Positions 27,944 through 38,227 of a stretch of DNA of 64,000 nucleotides are shown here, in pieces. The stretch lies in assembly GCF_024614185.1 (NCBI RefSeq), contig NZ_JAHTLF010000016.1, positions 496,001 through 560,000 of the forward strand. Direction: 5' to 3'. The first letter of the stretch is position 1. Every line of letters starts with the position of its first letter. This DNA is from Nocardioides carbamazepini (GTDB lineage Bacteria > Actinomycetota > Actinomycetes > Propionibacteriales > Nocardioidaceae). Position numbers and translations under genes: made by a program. Below the pieces are notes generated by a model, which saw only the letters and a list, made by a program, of their open reading frames with translations, was not told the origin of the DNA and did not search any database.

Positions 27944-28219
27944 ATGCCACTGGAGCTGACCACTGCGGTCCTGCTGCTGGCGTTCGCCGTCCTCTGTGCG
28001 GGCTGGCTGGCCCGTGCGCGCGGTGCGGTCGCCTCGATGCCGGGCATGGGGCCAGACATCGAGGAGTGGCGTTCGGCCGCATTGCGGCACTTCCAGGAGC
28101 ACCGGAACCTCGAGCGCACCGTCGCCGAGGCCCTGGCCGCTCCGGGCGCCATCCGCGGTCCGGCCCGCACCGAGCTGCTCATCGCGCTCGGTGCGCGCCG
28201 GGTCGACACCTACGCCTGA
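27944..28219 (+). CDS. Small membrane-anchored protein
   Basis: 91 residues from ATG 27944, with AGAGGAG about 6 bases upstream. Residues 5-24 (LTTAVLLLAFAVLCAGWLAR) form one membrane segment; the rest is a soluble tail rich in Arg and Glu (EWRSAALRHFQEHRNLERTV), likely helical and cytoplasmic. Family not recognised; no motif suggests a reaction. Confidence 0.65.
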   Translation: MPLELTTAVLLLAFAVLCAGWLARARGAVASMPGMGPDIEEWRSAALRHFQEHRNLERTVAEALAAPGAIRGPARTELLIALGARRVDTYA

Positions 28220-28284
28220 AGCGGGGGATTCCGCTCGGATAGGGTGGCGGACCGTCCCGTCCGTCGAGCGAGGAGCCGTCGCCC

Positions 28285-29463
28285 ATGCGCAGGGTGGATC
28301 TGCCCGCACCGTTGCCCGCCGGGTCCCGCATCCTCCACATCGGGCTCCCGAAGACGGGGACCTCCGCGCTGCAGGCGTCCTTCCACGCGGCGCGGGAGGA
28401 GCTCGACCGCCGGGGCGTCGACTACGTGAGCAGGGGCGCCAACCCGCTCTCGGCGGCCCGCTTCGCCGCCGGCACCGCGCACGGCGACACGGCGCGGCTC
28501 GAGCGGCGCTGGGACCGGCTGGCCGAGGACTTCCGGGCATCGACGGCGCGCTGCGTCGTCTTGTCGAGCGAGGGGTTCAGCGGCGCGACCCCCGACCGCG
28601 TCACGGCCATCCGTGACCGGCTCGGCGCGGACGTCACCGTGGTGGTGACGCTGCGACCGGTGGCCGCGCTGCTGCCGTCGATCTGGCAGCAGGCCCTGCG
28701 CCGCGGCGGACTGGAGCCGTTCGAGGACTGGCTGGCCGGCGTCCTCGAGCCCGGTCACCCGCATGCCGCCAACATCCGGCGCTACGACCCCGCCGAGATC
28801 ATCGCCACCTGGGGGCGGCGGTTCGGCGAGGAGCGGCTGGTCTTCGTCTGTGGCGATCCGACGGACCGGATGCTCAACCACCGCGCCTTCGAGAGCCTGC
28901 TGGACATCGACGGGGTGCTGCAGCTGCAGCCGGTGCTCAACTCCTCGCCGCCGTACCCCGAGATCGAGATGCTGCGGCACTTCAACCTCGCCAACGGGCG
29001 CGGCGAGGACGGTGAGCTGTGGACCCGCGTGCTGCGCCGAGCGGCGCGCCGGATGGGGGACGCGCCGCCGAGCGGGACAGGCACCGAGAAGGTCCGGGTG
29101 CCGCGGTGGGCGGCCGAGCGGATCAACGAGCAGACGCGGGCCTCGATCGCGGCGTTGGAGGCCTCCGCGGCCACCGTCGTCGGTGACCCGACCCACCTCC
29201 TGGTCGACCCGGAGGACCACCCGGTCGAGACGACCACGCCGGGACAGGTCACCGTCGGATCGGCCGGCTGGTTCGCGGACACGGTGGCCCGGCTCGCGGT
29301 CGACGAGGCCGACCAGCGCGCGGCGAAGCAGGTGCGGCGCCTGGAGCGGAAGGTCGCCCGGCTCGCCGAGGCCCGGCGCACGACGACCAGCCTGGACGAC
29401 GCGTCCGCGCGCGACCTGCTCCGCGCGCTCGCGCGCCGGGTCCGGAGCAGGTCGTCGCGCTAG
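28285..29463 (+). CDS. Sulfotransferase-like protein
   Basis: 392 residues. Near the N-terminus HIGLPKTGTSALQ (18-30) fits the 5'-phosphosulphate loop that binds PAPS. VVLSSEGFSGAT and VTVVVTLRPVAALLPSIWQQ fit the 3'-phosphate region of the fold. The C-terminus is a basic helical tail (VRRLERKVARLAEARR). Such proteins transfer sulphate to carbohydrates or lipids; acceptor unknown. TAGGGT at 28240-28245 could be its -10. Stands alone, with serC converging on it. Confidence 0.75.
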   Translation: MRRVDLPAPLPAGSRILHIGLPKTGTSALQASFHAAREELDRRGVDYVSRGANPLSAARFAAGTAHGDTARLERRWDRLAEDFRASTARCVVLSSEGFSGATPDRVTAIRDRLGADVTVVVTLRPVAALLPSIWQQALRRGGLEPFEDWLAGVLEPGHPHAANIRRYDPAEIIATWGRRFGEERLVFVCGDPTDRMLNHRAFESLLDIDGVLQLQPVLNSSPPYPEIEMLRHFNLANGRGEDGELWTRVLRRAARRMGDAPPSGTGTEKVRVPRWAAERINEQTRASIAALEASAATVVGDPTHLLVDPEDHPVETTTPGQVTVGSAGWFADTVARLAVDEADQRAAKQVRRLERKVARLAEARRTTTSLDDASARDLLRALARRVRSRSSR

Positions 29464-29485
29464 GGCGCGCTCCCGGCAGCCCGGC

Positions 29486-30616
<1,131 letters not shown>

Positions 30617-30663
30617 TCACGCTGCATGAGTGCAGGACGGGCTGACGACGCTGTCAGAGATCT

Positions 30664-30825
30664 GGTGTCCGTGACCGCAGGTCTCGCCTGCTGCGCGCCG
30701 CGAGGCACGCCCGCTGGCTGCGTTGGCGTCGCTCGACGTGCGCCCAGCATGCCTTCGCTCCGCCGCCTTGCCATCGCACGCGCCTCGCGACGCTCGCGAC
30801 GACGACACCTGCGGTCACGGACACC
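30664..30825. repeat. 162-bp element bounded by 19-bp perfect inverted repeats
   Basis: GGTGTCCGTGACCGCAGGT (30664-30682) is the exact reverse complement of 30807-30825. Beyond these, CTGTCA (left) and TGACAG (right) extend the dyad imperfectly. The interior is GC-rich with smaller self-complementary stretches and no long ORF. It fills the gap between serC and the GNAT gene. Resembles a MITE or palindromic intergenic element; no transposase is present. Confidence 0.7.
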
Positions 30826-30871
30826 GCCCATTGTGACAGGCCGGTCACGGCGATGTTGAATCAGTTTCGCC

Positions 30872-31363
30872 ATGCAAGCCTCCCTCGACCTCCGCCCGGT
30901 CGGCTACCTCCACGCCGACGCCGCGACCCTCGTCGCCCGCGTCCAGCGGGAGTACGTCGAGCGGTACGGCTCGCCCGACGAGAGCCCGGTCGACCCGGCG
31001 GTCTTCGAGCCCCCCGAGGGGCTCTTCCTCGTCGGGTACGACGGCAGCGCGGGTCCCGCGGTCCCCGTCGCGACGGGTGCCTGGCGCCGGTCGCCGGTGC
31101 GGGTGCTGGGCGGTGCCAGCGCGGTGGAGGTGAAGCGGATGTTCGTGGTCGCCGAGCGGCGGGGCCGGGGCTTCGCCCGCGCGATGCTGGCCGAGCTGGA
31201 GGACACGGCGCGCGTCGCCGGACACGACCTGGCCGTCCTCGAGACCGGGCTGCGGCAGCCCGAGGCGATCGGGCTGTACCGCAGCGCCGGCTACGAGGAG
31301 ATCGACGGCTTCGGGTTCTACCGGGACGCCCCGCTGTCGCGCTGCTTCGGCAAGCGGATCTGA
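30872..31363 (+). CDS. GNAT family N-acetyltransferase
   Basis: 163 residues. The acetyl-CoA binding segment is VEVKRMFVVAERRGRGFARA (motif A, with R-R-G-R-G-F-A), followed by LAVLETGLRQPEAIGLYRSAGYEEI (motif B, given in outline), both typical GNAT features. Substrate unknown. The start ATG 30872 lies 47 bases past the inverted element, which may contribute its promoter. It converges with the monooxygenase gene, 10 bases apart. Confidence 0.88.
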   Translation: MQASLDLRPVGYLHADAATLVARVQREYVERYGSPDESPVDPAVFEPPEGLFLVGYDGSAGPAVPVATGAWRRSPVRVLGGASAVEVKRMFVVAERRGRGFARAMLAELEDTARVAGHDLAVLETGLRQPEAIGLYRSAGYEEIDGFGFYRDAPLSRCFGKRI

Positions 31364-31373
31364 GCCTGAGCCG

Positions 31374-32849
31374 TCACTCGAACCGGGCCGAGCGCTTCCA
31401 CAGCGCCCGGGTGAGCAGCCAGTAGACCGACGCCCCGTCCGGCCACTGGGTGACCACCCGCCCGGACGGCGAGCGGAAGTAGTTCGGCGTCTGGGCGAAG
31501 GAGCTGGCGTCCAGCCGCCGCTTCAGCCACCGGTTGAGCGCCGCGACGTACGACGCCTTGACCTCGACCGTTCGGGCGCCGCGGCGGCGCAGCTCGTCGA
31601 GGGTGCGGCCGACGAACAGCGCCTGCTTCTCCATGCCGAAGACGGGGGCGTACCAGTTGGTGTTGGGGCCGTAGAGCATGAAGAAGTTGGGCATCTCGTC
31701 GACGGTGATGCCGAGGAAGGCCATCGGGTCGTCGCCCCACTTCTCGGCGAGGACGGTGCCGCCGCGACCGACCACCTCGATGCCACCGAGGAACTCGGCG
31801 GCACGGAAGCCGGTGGCGGTGACCACCACGTCCGCCACATGCTCCTCGCCGTTCGCGTCGACCAGGCCCTTCTCGTGCATGCCGACGACCGCGCGCGGCA
31901 CCAGTGTGACGTCGTCGCGCAGCAGGGCCGGGTAGAAGGTCGAGGAGTGCACCGCGCGCTTGCCGAGGTACGCCGAGGTCGGGGTGAGCTGTGCCTTCAG
32001 GTCGGGGTGGTCGGCGAACACCTCGTCCAGGTAGCTGCGGCAGGCGTCGACGAGCGTGGTGTCGACGTCGCTCCCGGGCCGGATGATCCGGCCGCCGAGC
32101 CAGCGGCGCTCGAGTCCGAGGAACAGCCGCCACCGGGCGACCCGCCGGTGCACCGGGTGGCGCAGGCGGGCCCGCTTGGCGTCGTCGTACACCCGTCCCG
32201 CCTTGGGGTCGACCCAGCCGGGCTGGCGCTGGAAGACGGTGAGGTGGCTGGCCACGCCGGCGAGCTCGGCCACGACCTGTGCCGAGGTGGATCCGGTGCC
32301 AACGACCGCGACCCGGCGTCCGGACAGCTCCACGCCGGCCGGCCACTCGGCGGTGTGGAAGATCTCGCCGGCGTACCGGTCCCGGCCCGGCCAGTCCGGG
32401 TGACGCGGGACGTTGAGCAGGCCGACCGCGGACACGACGGCGCGGAAGTCACCGGTCTCCGTCGCGCCGGTCGTGACGTCCCGCGCGGTCAGCGACCACG
32501 TCGCGGCGGCCTCGTCCCAGACCAGCCGGGTCACCCGGCGGCCGTAGCGGAACAACGGCAGCAGCCCGGCCTCGCGAGCGACCCGCTCGAGGTAGCTGCG
32601 CAGCTCCTCGCCGCCCGGGAACTCCCGGCTCCACTCGCCCGGGGCGAAGGAGTAGGAGTACATGACGGCCGGGGTGTCGACCTCGACCCCCGGGAACCGG
32701 TTGACCCGCCAGGTGCCGCCGGGGCCGTCGCCGGACTCGAAGACGGTGACGTCGTACCCGCGGCGGTGGAGCTCGCGGGCGGCGGCGATCCCGGCGAAGC
32801 CGCCGCCGATGACCGCGACCCGGAAGCCGGTGGTGGTGGATGAGGGCAT
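31374..32849 (-). CDS. Flavin-containing monooxygenase (Baeyer-Villiger-like)
   Basis: 491 residues. The FAD site is VAVIGGGFAGIAAARELHRR near the N-terminus, and the NADP site is VAVVGTGSTSAQVVAELAG. Between them YAGEIFHTAEWP approaches the Baeyer-Villiger fingerprint FxGxxxHxxxWP, with Tyr in place of the first Phe. DVVVTATGFRAAEFLGG is the late ATG-type motif. It would oxygenate a ketone or soft nucleophile using NADPH and O2; substrate unknown. ATG 32849 was chosen over 32870 because GGGAGG lies 7 bases upstream of it. Confidence 0.85.
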   Translation of the reverse strand: MPSSTTTGFRVAVIGGGFAGIAAARELHRRGYDVTVFESGDGPGGTWRVNRFPGVEVDTPAVMYSYSFAPGEWSREFPGGEELRSYLERVAREAGLLPLFRYGRRVTRLVWDEAAATWSLTARDVTTGATETGDFRAVVSAVGLLNVPRHPDWPGRDRYAGEIFHTAEWPAGVELSGRRVAVVGTGSTSAQVVAELAGVASHLTVFQRQPGWVDPKAGRVYDDAKRARLRHPVHRRVARWRLFLGLERRWLGGRIIRPGSDVDTTLVDACRSYLDEVFADHPDLKAQLTPTSAYLGKRAVHSSTFYPALLRDDVTLVPRAVVGMHEKGLVDANGEEHVADVVVTATGFRAAEFLGGIEVVGRGGTVLAEKWGDDPMAFLGITVDEMPNFFMLYGPNTNWYAPVFGMEKQALFVGRTLDELRRRGARTVEVKASYVAALNRWLKRRLDASSFAQTPNYFRSPSGRVVTQWPDGASVYWLLTRALWKRSARFE

Positions 32850-32917
32850 GCTCGCGCCTCCCGATGACATGGCTGGGTGCCTCTCTGGGCTGGGTGGGAC
32901 TCGTCGGACGAGGAGGG

Positions 32918-33727
32918 TCAGAGGACCTTGCTGAGGAAGTCCCGGGTGGCGGCGTGCTCGGCGCCCTCGTTGAGCCGGCTGGCCGGGCCCTCCTCGACGA
33001 TCCGGCCGTCCTGCAGGAACACGAAGCGGTCGCAGACCTCGCGGGCGAAGCCGACCTCGTGGGTGACGATGATCGTCGTCATGCCGCCCACGACGAGGTC
33101 GCGGATCACCTGGAGGACCTCGTTGACCATCTCCGGGTCGAGCGCGGAGGTCGGCTCGTCGAAGAGCAGCACCTTGGGCTTCATGGCCAGCGCCCGGGCG
33201 ATGGCGACGCGCTGTTGCTGGCCGCCGGACAGCTGGCCCGGATAGGCGCCGACCTTCTCGGCGAGGCCGACCCGCTCCAGGAGGCCGACCGCGTCGGCCC
33301 TGGCCTCGCGTCGGGACCGGCCGGCGACCTTGACGGGAGCCTCGATCACGTTCTCCAGCACGGTCTTGTGCGCGAACAGGTTGAACTGCTGGAACACCAT
33401 GCCGAGCTGCTGGCGCTGGACGGCCTCCCGGCGGGCGGGCAGCCGGTGGACCCGGCCGCGTCGTACGTGGTGGCCGAGCAGGTCGCCGTCGAGCATCACG
33501 ATGCCGCGTTCGGCCCGCTCCAGCAGGTTGAGGCACCGCAGGAAGGTGCTCTTGCCGCTGCCGGAACGGCCGAGCAGGCAGACCGCCTCGCCGCGGCGTA
33601 CGTCGAGCGACACGTCGTGCAGGACCTGATGGCCGCCGAACGACTTGCTGATCCCGCGGGCGCTGATCAGCGGCTCGTCGGCGCGCCGATCCGTCGGGAG
33701 CGTGGCCGGTCCGTCCACGGCGGTCAT
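32918..33727 (-). CDS. Polar amino-acid ABC transporter ATPase
   Basis: 269 residues. Walker A GRSGSGKSTFLRCLN, Q-loop GMVFQQFNLFAHKTVLEN, signature LSGGQQQRVAIARA, Walker B VLLFDEPTSALDPE and the H-loop THE are complete. The FNLF and family order place it in the GlnQ/HisP group. An N-terminal extension of about 22 residues precedes the domain. ATG 33727 overlaps the permease stop (ATGA). Third gene of a three-gene import operon. Confidence 0.93.
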   Translation of the reverse strand: MTAVDGPATLPTDRRADEPLISARGISKSFGGHQVLHDVSLDVRRGEAVCLLGRSGSGKSTFLRCLNLLERAERGIVMLDGDLLGHHVRRGRVHRLPARREAVQRQQLGMVFQQFNLFAHKTVLENVIEAPVKVAGRSRREARADAVGLLERVGLAEKVGAYPGQLSGGQQQRVAIARALAMKPKVLLFDEPTSALDPEMVNEVLQVIRDLVVGGMTTIIVTHEVGFAREVCDRFVFLQDGRIVEEGPASRLNEGAEHAATRDFLSKVL

Positions 33728-34707
33728 GTCGTGCTCCTCGCTGCTCGGGCGCGCAGGCTCACTCGCGCGCCGGCCGATCGCCCGAGCCACCGCTCGAGGT
33801 AGAACTGGCCCAGCGAGAGGATGCTGACCAGGATCATGTACCAGAGCGTCGCCACCATGAGCAGCGGCACGACCTCGAAGGTCCGGTTGTAGATCTGCTG
33901 CACGGAGTAGAGCAGGTCCGGCACCGAGATGAACGCGACCAGCGCGGTGGCCTTGAGCAGGTTGATCAGGTCGTTGCTCACCGGCGGGACCGCGATCTTC
34001 ATCGCCTGCGGGAACACGATGCGCCGGAAGATCTGGCCCGGGGGCATCCCGAGCGCGAGTGCCGCCTCCCGCTGCCCGGACGGGACCGCGAGCAGGGAGG
34101 CGCGGATGATCTCCGAGGTGTAGGCCGCCTGCTGGAGCCCGAAGGCGAGGACCGCCGACCAGTACGCCGTCATCAGGTCCTTGGTCTCCCAGGACCAGCC
34201 GCCGCCGGGCAGGGGGATGCTGAACGTCGGGTAGATCAGCGAGATGTTGAACCACAAGATGAGCAGGACCAGCAGCGGCACCGAGCGGAAGAACCACACG
34301 TAGACGCCCGCCGTGGCGCGGAGCACCGGGTTGTCGGAGAGCCGCATGTTGGCGATCAGCACCGAGACCACGAGGGCCAGGCCCATGGACAGGGCGGTCA
34401 GCGTGATCGTGTTCTCCAGACCGGTCAGCACCGGGTCGGAGAAGAAGTACGAGCGGACGGTCGACCACTCGAACGCGGGGTTCTCGACGACGCTCCACAC
34501 CAGTCGGGTGCCGGCCGCGAGGAGGACGACGGCGAGCAGTGCCCGGAGCAGGTGGAGTCGCCGGGCGTGGGGGATCGCGGCGAGCTCCGCCAGGTGCCGG
34601 TCCCATGCGTCGGCGCCGCCCGAGGCCGCCGGGGCCGCCGACGTCGTGGGTCCCGAGGTGTCCGAAGTGGCCGCGTCGCGGCCCGGATCGGCCATGGTCT
34701 CGGTCAC
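33724..34707 (-). CDS. Polar amino-acid ABC transporter permease
   Basis: 327 residues from GTG 34707, which overlaps the stop of the binding protein (GTGA); ATG 34695 is an alternative. After a Ser/Thr/Ala-rich cytoplasmic leader there are about six membrane segments. The HEAA-type loop is QREAALALGMPPGQIFRRIVFPQ, the contact with the ATPase, and SVPLLVLLILWF is typical of the HisM family. The long N-terminal extension resembles the type with a fused first span. Confidence 0.9.
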   Translation of the reverse strand: MTETMADPGRDAATSDTSGPTTSAAPAASGGADAWDRHLAELAAIPHARRLHLLRALLAVVLLAAGTRLVWSVVENPAFEWSTVRSYFFSDPVLTGLENTITLTALSMGLALVVSVLIANMRLSDNPVLRATAGVYVWFFRSVPLLVLLILWFNISLIYPTFSIPLPGGGWSWETKDLMTAYWSAVLAFGLQQAAYTSEIIRASLLAVPSGQREAALALGMPPGQIFRRIVFPQAMKIAVPPVSNDLINLLKATALVAFISVPDLLYSVQQIYNRTFEVVPLLMVATLWYMILVSILSLGQFYLERWLGRSAGARVSLRARAARSTT

Positions 34708-35567
34708 GATGCCGGCTCGGGGTTGAGGACCGATGCGTCGACGGCCATCTTCTCGGCGCCGTACTTCGCGAGGATCTCGGCGTAGGTGCCGTTCGCGATG
34801 ATCTCGTCGGTGGCCTCGACGAGCTTCTCGGCCATGTCGTCGCCCTTCATCACCGCGAAGCCGATGTCGATGGACTGGTAGATCGGTCCGGTGATCTTCC
34901 AGACGTCCGGCTCGGTGGTCACCTGGTAGGCCAGGCCGCTGCTGGTCGCGGTGACCGCGTCGACGCGGTCGCTCTTGGCCGCGAGGTCGGCCGTGGCCTG
35001 GTCCGCGAACGTCTGGACGTCGATCGCGTCCTTGCCGTCGGAGGTGCAGGTCTTCGACTGGTCCTGCAGCACCGGCACCGGGCTGGAGCCGGCGGTGACG
35101 GCGATCGAGAGCCCGCAGAGGTCGTCCATGGAGTCCCCGATGTCGATGCCGCCGGCCTTGACCCGGAAGCCGTAGCTCTCGATCAGGTTGGTGGCGAAGT
35201 CGAACTTCTCCAGCCGTTCGGCGGTGACGTCGACGCCGGGCACCCACTCGTAGGTGCCGCGCTGCAGCCCGAGCAGCGAGTTCTCGAACGAGGCTTGCTC
35301 GTTCTCCACCTCCAGCCCCATCGCCTCGCCGAGCGCGGTCGAGAGGTCGGGCAGGAGGCCGGCCAGCTCGCCCTTGTCGTCGAGGTAGCTGTACGGCGGG
35401 ACGCCGACCTGCTGGGGGATGGCCAGCGTGGTGTCGCCGCCGCCGCCGGCGGCGCCGTCGTCGCCGCTCTCGTCACTGGAGGAGCACGCCGTCAGCGCCG
35501 TGACGGCCACGAGGGTGGTGAGGGCGATCCCGGTGATCCGGCGGCGCGGGGTGGGGGTGTTCGACAT
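34704..35567 (-). CDS. Amino-acid ABC transporter substrate-binding lipoprotein
   Basis: 287 residues. The start ATG 35567 has GGGAGA upstream; a signal with lipobox LTAC anchors the protein, followed by a Gly/Asp-rich linker. The family 3 (SBP_bac_3) fold is shown by GVPPYSYLDDKGELAGLLPD, the FDFATNL block and DAVTATSSGLAY. It captures a polar amino acid or similar ligand outside and delivers it to the permease. First gene of the operon, divergent from a PucR regulator. Confidence 0.9.
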   Translation of the reverse strand: MSNTPTPRRRITGIALTTLVAVTALTACSSSDESGDDGAAGGGGDTTLAIPQQVGVPPYSYLDDKGELAGLLPDLSTALGEAMGLEVENEQASFENSLLGLQRGTYEWVPGVDVTAERLEKFDFATNLIESYGFRVKAGGIDIGDSMDDLCGLSIAVTAGSSPVPVLQDQSKTCTSDGKDAIDVQTFADQATADLAAKSDRVDAVTATSSGLAYQVTTEPDVWKITGPIYQSIDIGFAVMKGDDMAEKLVEATDEIIANGTYAEILAKYGAEKMAVDASVLNPEPAS

Positions 35568-35653
35568 GGCGGTCTCCCGTGGGTCTCGGTCCGGCATCGG
35601 GCTGCCGGATGTCCCCACCGTAGGGAGCGCCGAACGCGCGAGTCCATGTAGGA

Positions 35654-35686
35654 TCCTTCAAAGAATCCCGCAGGTCCTTTGAGGAA
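35654..35686. promoter_or_regulatory. Imperfect dyad between importer operon and pucR-type gene
   Basis: TCCTTCAAAG (35654-35663) and CTTTGAGGAA (35677-35686) are near-perfect inverted half-sites around a 13-base centre. The site ends 5 bases before the PucR ATG, overlapping its ribosome site. Candidate autoregulatory operator that could also control the importer. Confidence 0.45.
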
Positions 35687-35691
35687 CTTCC

Positions 35692-37326
35692 ATGGCTGTG
35701 TCGGACGCATTTCCGCACACCGACGCGCCCTCCCTGGCGGTGTCGGCCTCGTTGCGCGACCTGGTCCACGCGCTCCGGCTGATCACCGACGTGCGCCTGC
35801 TCGGCCGGGTCGATCCCGAGCTCCCGCTGCGCACCCACGTCCTCGTGGACGCGGCGAGCCTGGACACGGAGCCGACGCCGGAGGAGGTCGGCGTGGGCCT
35901 GCTCGTCCTCACCGGCGACGGCCCTGGGGCGATCGATCTCCTGGCCGCCGGCCTGGCCGTCCGGTCCGCGGGCGCGATCCTGCTTCGCGATCCCGGCGTG
36001 CCGGTTCCCGACGCCCTCCTCGAGGGCGCCGTCGTCGTCGTCCCGCGGGGGCCGGAGTGGTCCGCGCTCCTGGCGGAGGCGCTGCGGGTCGTCGTCGAGC
36101 CCCGCCGCCACGACCTGGGCAGCTCTCGGTTCACCCGCGCGCTCGCCGAGCACACCGACCTGTTCGACATCGCGAAGGCGCTGGGCGTCGCGACCGGCAC
36201 GCTGATCTCCATCGAGGACGAGCGGGCGCGCGTCATGGCGTTCTCGCCGTACAGCGACCAGGCCGACCCGATCCGCCGGCTCGCGATCCTGGGCCGGGAG
36301 CCGCCGCAGTGGCACGTCGAGCAGCTGCGCTCCGAGCGCGTCTACGACCGCCTGCGGGTCCCCGGCAAGGTCGTCGAGCTGCCCGAGGCGGGAGAGGTAC
36401 GCCGCCGCCTCGGCATCGGCATGGCCGACCCGACGACCGGGGTCTACCTCGGCACGATCTGGGCGCAGGAGACCGACGTCGCCTTCGGGCCCGAGCTGGA
36501 GGACCACCTGCTCGGCGCCGCCCGGTACGCCGCCCGGCTGGTCAGCCAGGCGCGGCAGATCCACTCGGTCAGCACCGAGCTGGTCCAGCGCCTGCTCGCG
36601 CCCGAGGGCCCCGCCCCCGGCGACGACATGCCTCAGCTTCGGGTGCGGGAGCCGGCCAGCTTCGCGCTGATCGGGCTGGAGGCCGTCGACGAGGGCCTGG
36701 CCGCCGAGTGGCTGGTCTCGTCGGAGGCCGTGGCGCTGCTGAGCATGCGCGCGGTCTCGCTGGGGGAGCAGGCCATGGTGGCGCCGTACGGCGGCCGGCT
36801 CTACGTCCTGGCGCCCGGCCCGTCCGAGGCCGCCCGCGACGTCGCCTGGGCCGAGCGGACCGTCGCCCACCTGCAGGTCCAGCGGCATGCCACCTTCCGG
36901 GCCGCGGTGAGCTCGTCGGCCTCCGCCGGCTCGGTCCGCGCCGCACGGGCCGAGATCGAGCGGGTCTGTGCCCGGACGGCGCCCTCGGCCGCCCGGCCCG
37001 TCGTCACCCTGGAGAGCGACCGGACCGCGGTCCTGCTCGCCGAGTGCCTCGACGCGCTGCCCCGGGCCTCCCTGCTCGATGACGAGCGGTTCCGCAGCCT
37101 CGTCGGGTACGACGCTCGCAGCAGCATCGACCTCCTGGACACGGCGCGGGTCTGGCTGCGCTTCCACGGTGAGTACAGCACGGCCGCGCAGGCGCTGACG
37201 ACCCACCAGAACACGGTGCGCTACCGGATCGGGCGGCTGGAGTCGGTCGCCGGCTACGACCTGTCCGACCCGGACGACCGACTCCTGCTGGCCCTGCAGC
37301 TGAGGTTGCACGACCAGCAGGACTGA
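35692..37326 (+). CDS. PucR family transcriptional regulator
   Basis: 544 residues. The N-terminal half is a PucR/purine-catabolism-type sensor region (VRLLGRVDPELPLRTHVLVD, LLVLTGDGPG); a GGDEF-like middle domain follows; the C-terminal helix-turn-helix (HTH_30) is SSIDLLDTARVWLRFHGEYS then AAQALTTHQNTVRYRIGRLE (near 495-535). Start ATG 35692 has GAGGA 7 bases upstream. Divergent from the amino-acid importer, so it probably controls uptake in response to a nitrogen compound; the ligand is unknown. Confidence 0.88.
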   Translation: MAVSDAFPHTDAPSLAVSASLRDLVHALRLITDVRLLGRVDPELPLRTHVLVDAASLDTEPTPEEVGVGLLVLTGDGPGAIDLLAAGLAVRSAGAILLRDPGVPVPDALLEGAVVVVPRGPEWSALLAEALRVVVEPRRHDLGSSRFTRALAEHTDLFDIAKALGVATGTLISIEDERARVMAFSPYSDQADPIRRLAILGREPPQWHVEQLRSERVYDRLRVPGKVVELPEAGEVRRRLGIGMADPTTGVYLGTIWAQETDVAFGPELEDHLLGAARYAARLVSQARQIHSVSTELVQRLLAPEGPAPGDDMPQLRVREPASFALIGLEAVDEGLAAEWLVSSEAVALLSMRAVSLGEQAMVAPYGGRLYVLAPGPSEAARDVAWAERTVAHLQVQRHATFRAAVSSSASAGSVRAARAEIERVCARTAPSAARPVVTLESDRTAVLLAECLDALPRASLLDDERFRSLVGYDARSSIDLLDTARVWLRFHGEYSTAAQALTTHQNTVRYRIGRLESVAGYDLSDPDDRLLLALQLRLHDQQD

Positions 37327-37340
37327 GCCGGTCGACCGGC
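37327..37340. terminator. 14-bp palindrome between convergent genes
   Basis: GCCGGTCGACCGGC directly follows the PucR stop and lies 9 bases before the stop of the minus-strand permease. Too short to be certain; possible weak shared terminator. Confidence 0.35.
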
Positions 37341-37348
37341 CCGGCCGC

Positions 37349-38227
37349 TCAGGCCACGTCGCGACGCCGGACCAGCGCGATGCTGGCGACGACGGCGAGG
37401 ACCACGTAGACGGCGACGGTGATCGCGGCCCGGTCGCCGGAGACCGTGTCGAGGACGCCGGGGGTCTGGTCGCCCGAGGTCGGGTCGAGGCCGATGACGG
37501 CGCCGATGAGGGAGCCGGCGGACGTCCCGGGCAGCACCTCGGTGAGGCTCTCGACCCACCCGAGCAGCTGACCCACGCCGCGGAGCAGGTTCTCGACGAC
37601 CAGCGCCCAGACCAGGCCGAGGCCCACGGAGAGCGCCGGGCCGCGGGCCAGGGTGCCGAGCAGGAAGCCGAGCAGGGCCCACATCTCCAGCACCAGGAAG
37701 CCGGCGCCGGCGGCCCCGCCGACCGAGCCGAGCGAGGGCATCACGATGTCCTGCGACTCGCTGGACGCGATGACCAGCGAGATGCCGAGGTCGAGCCCGA
37801 AGGTCACGACGAGGGTGCCGACGACGACCGCCGTGAGCGCGGTCACCGAGCCGAGCACGGCCGGCGTGCGGCGCACTCCCTGCGAGAAGAGGGTCTTCCA
37901 GGTGCCCCAGCCGTAGCCGTTCCCGGCGACGAGGGCGCCCAGCACCATCATCAGGGCGCCGCCGAACATCGGCATGCCCTGCAGGAAGACCTCGGGTACG
38001 GCGTCCGGCAGCATCCGGGCCAGCTGCTCGGCCTGGGTGGTGCCCTCGTCGGCGAAGCCCGGGTCGCCGCTGGTGTAGGACAGGTAGGTGAACAGGTACC
38101 CGAACATCACGCTCAGCACCAGCCAGGCGCCGAGGGTGATCCACACGGCCGGCCAGGCGCGCAGGCGCACCAGCTCGGCGCGGGTGCTGCGGGTGGTGGC
38201 TGTGGCGCTGGCGATCAGGGTGCTCAT
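37349..38227 (-). CDS. ABC-2 type transporter permease
   Basis: 292 residues with about six hydrophobic segments (WPAVWITLGAWLVLSVMFGY, GALMMVLGALVAG, VTALTAVVVGTLVVTFGLDL, LVLEMWALLGFLLGTL, AITVAVYVVLAVVASIALV). The layout, a first span followed by a large loop containing GNGYGWGTWKTL, is the ABC-2 family permease. Ends RRRDVA. ATG 38227 overlaps the ATPase stop (ATGA). Works with the upstream ATPase as an exporter. Confidence 0.88.
   Translation of the reverse strand: MSTLIASATATTRSTRAELVRLRAWPAVWITLGAWLVLSVMFGYLFTYLSYTSGDPGFADEGTTQAEQLARMLPDAVPEVFLQGMPMFGGALMMVLGALVAGNGYGWGTWKTLFSQGVRRTPAVLGSVTALTAVVVGTLVVTFGLDLGISLVIASSESQDIVMPSLGSVGGAAGAGFLVLEMWALLGFLLGTLARGPALSVGLGLVWALVVENLLRGVGQLLGWVESLTEVLPGTSAGSLIGAVIGLDPTSGDQTPGVLDTVSGDRAAITVAVYVVLAVVASIALVRRRDVA

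Noticed and set aside
31374..32849. Certain Baeyer-Villiger monooxygenase
   Set aside because: The fingerprint departs at its first residue (Tyr), so only the broader flavin monooxygenase family is claimed.
32868..32870. Monooxygenase start at ATG 32870
   Set aside because: No ribosome site upstream, while ATG 32849 has GGGAGG at 7 bases.
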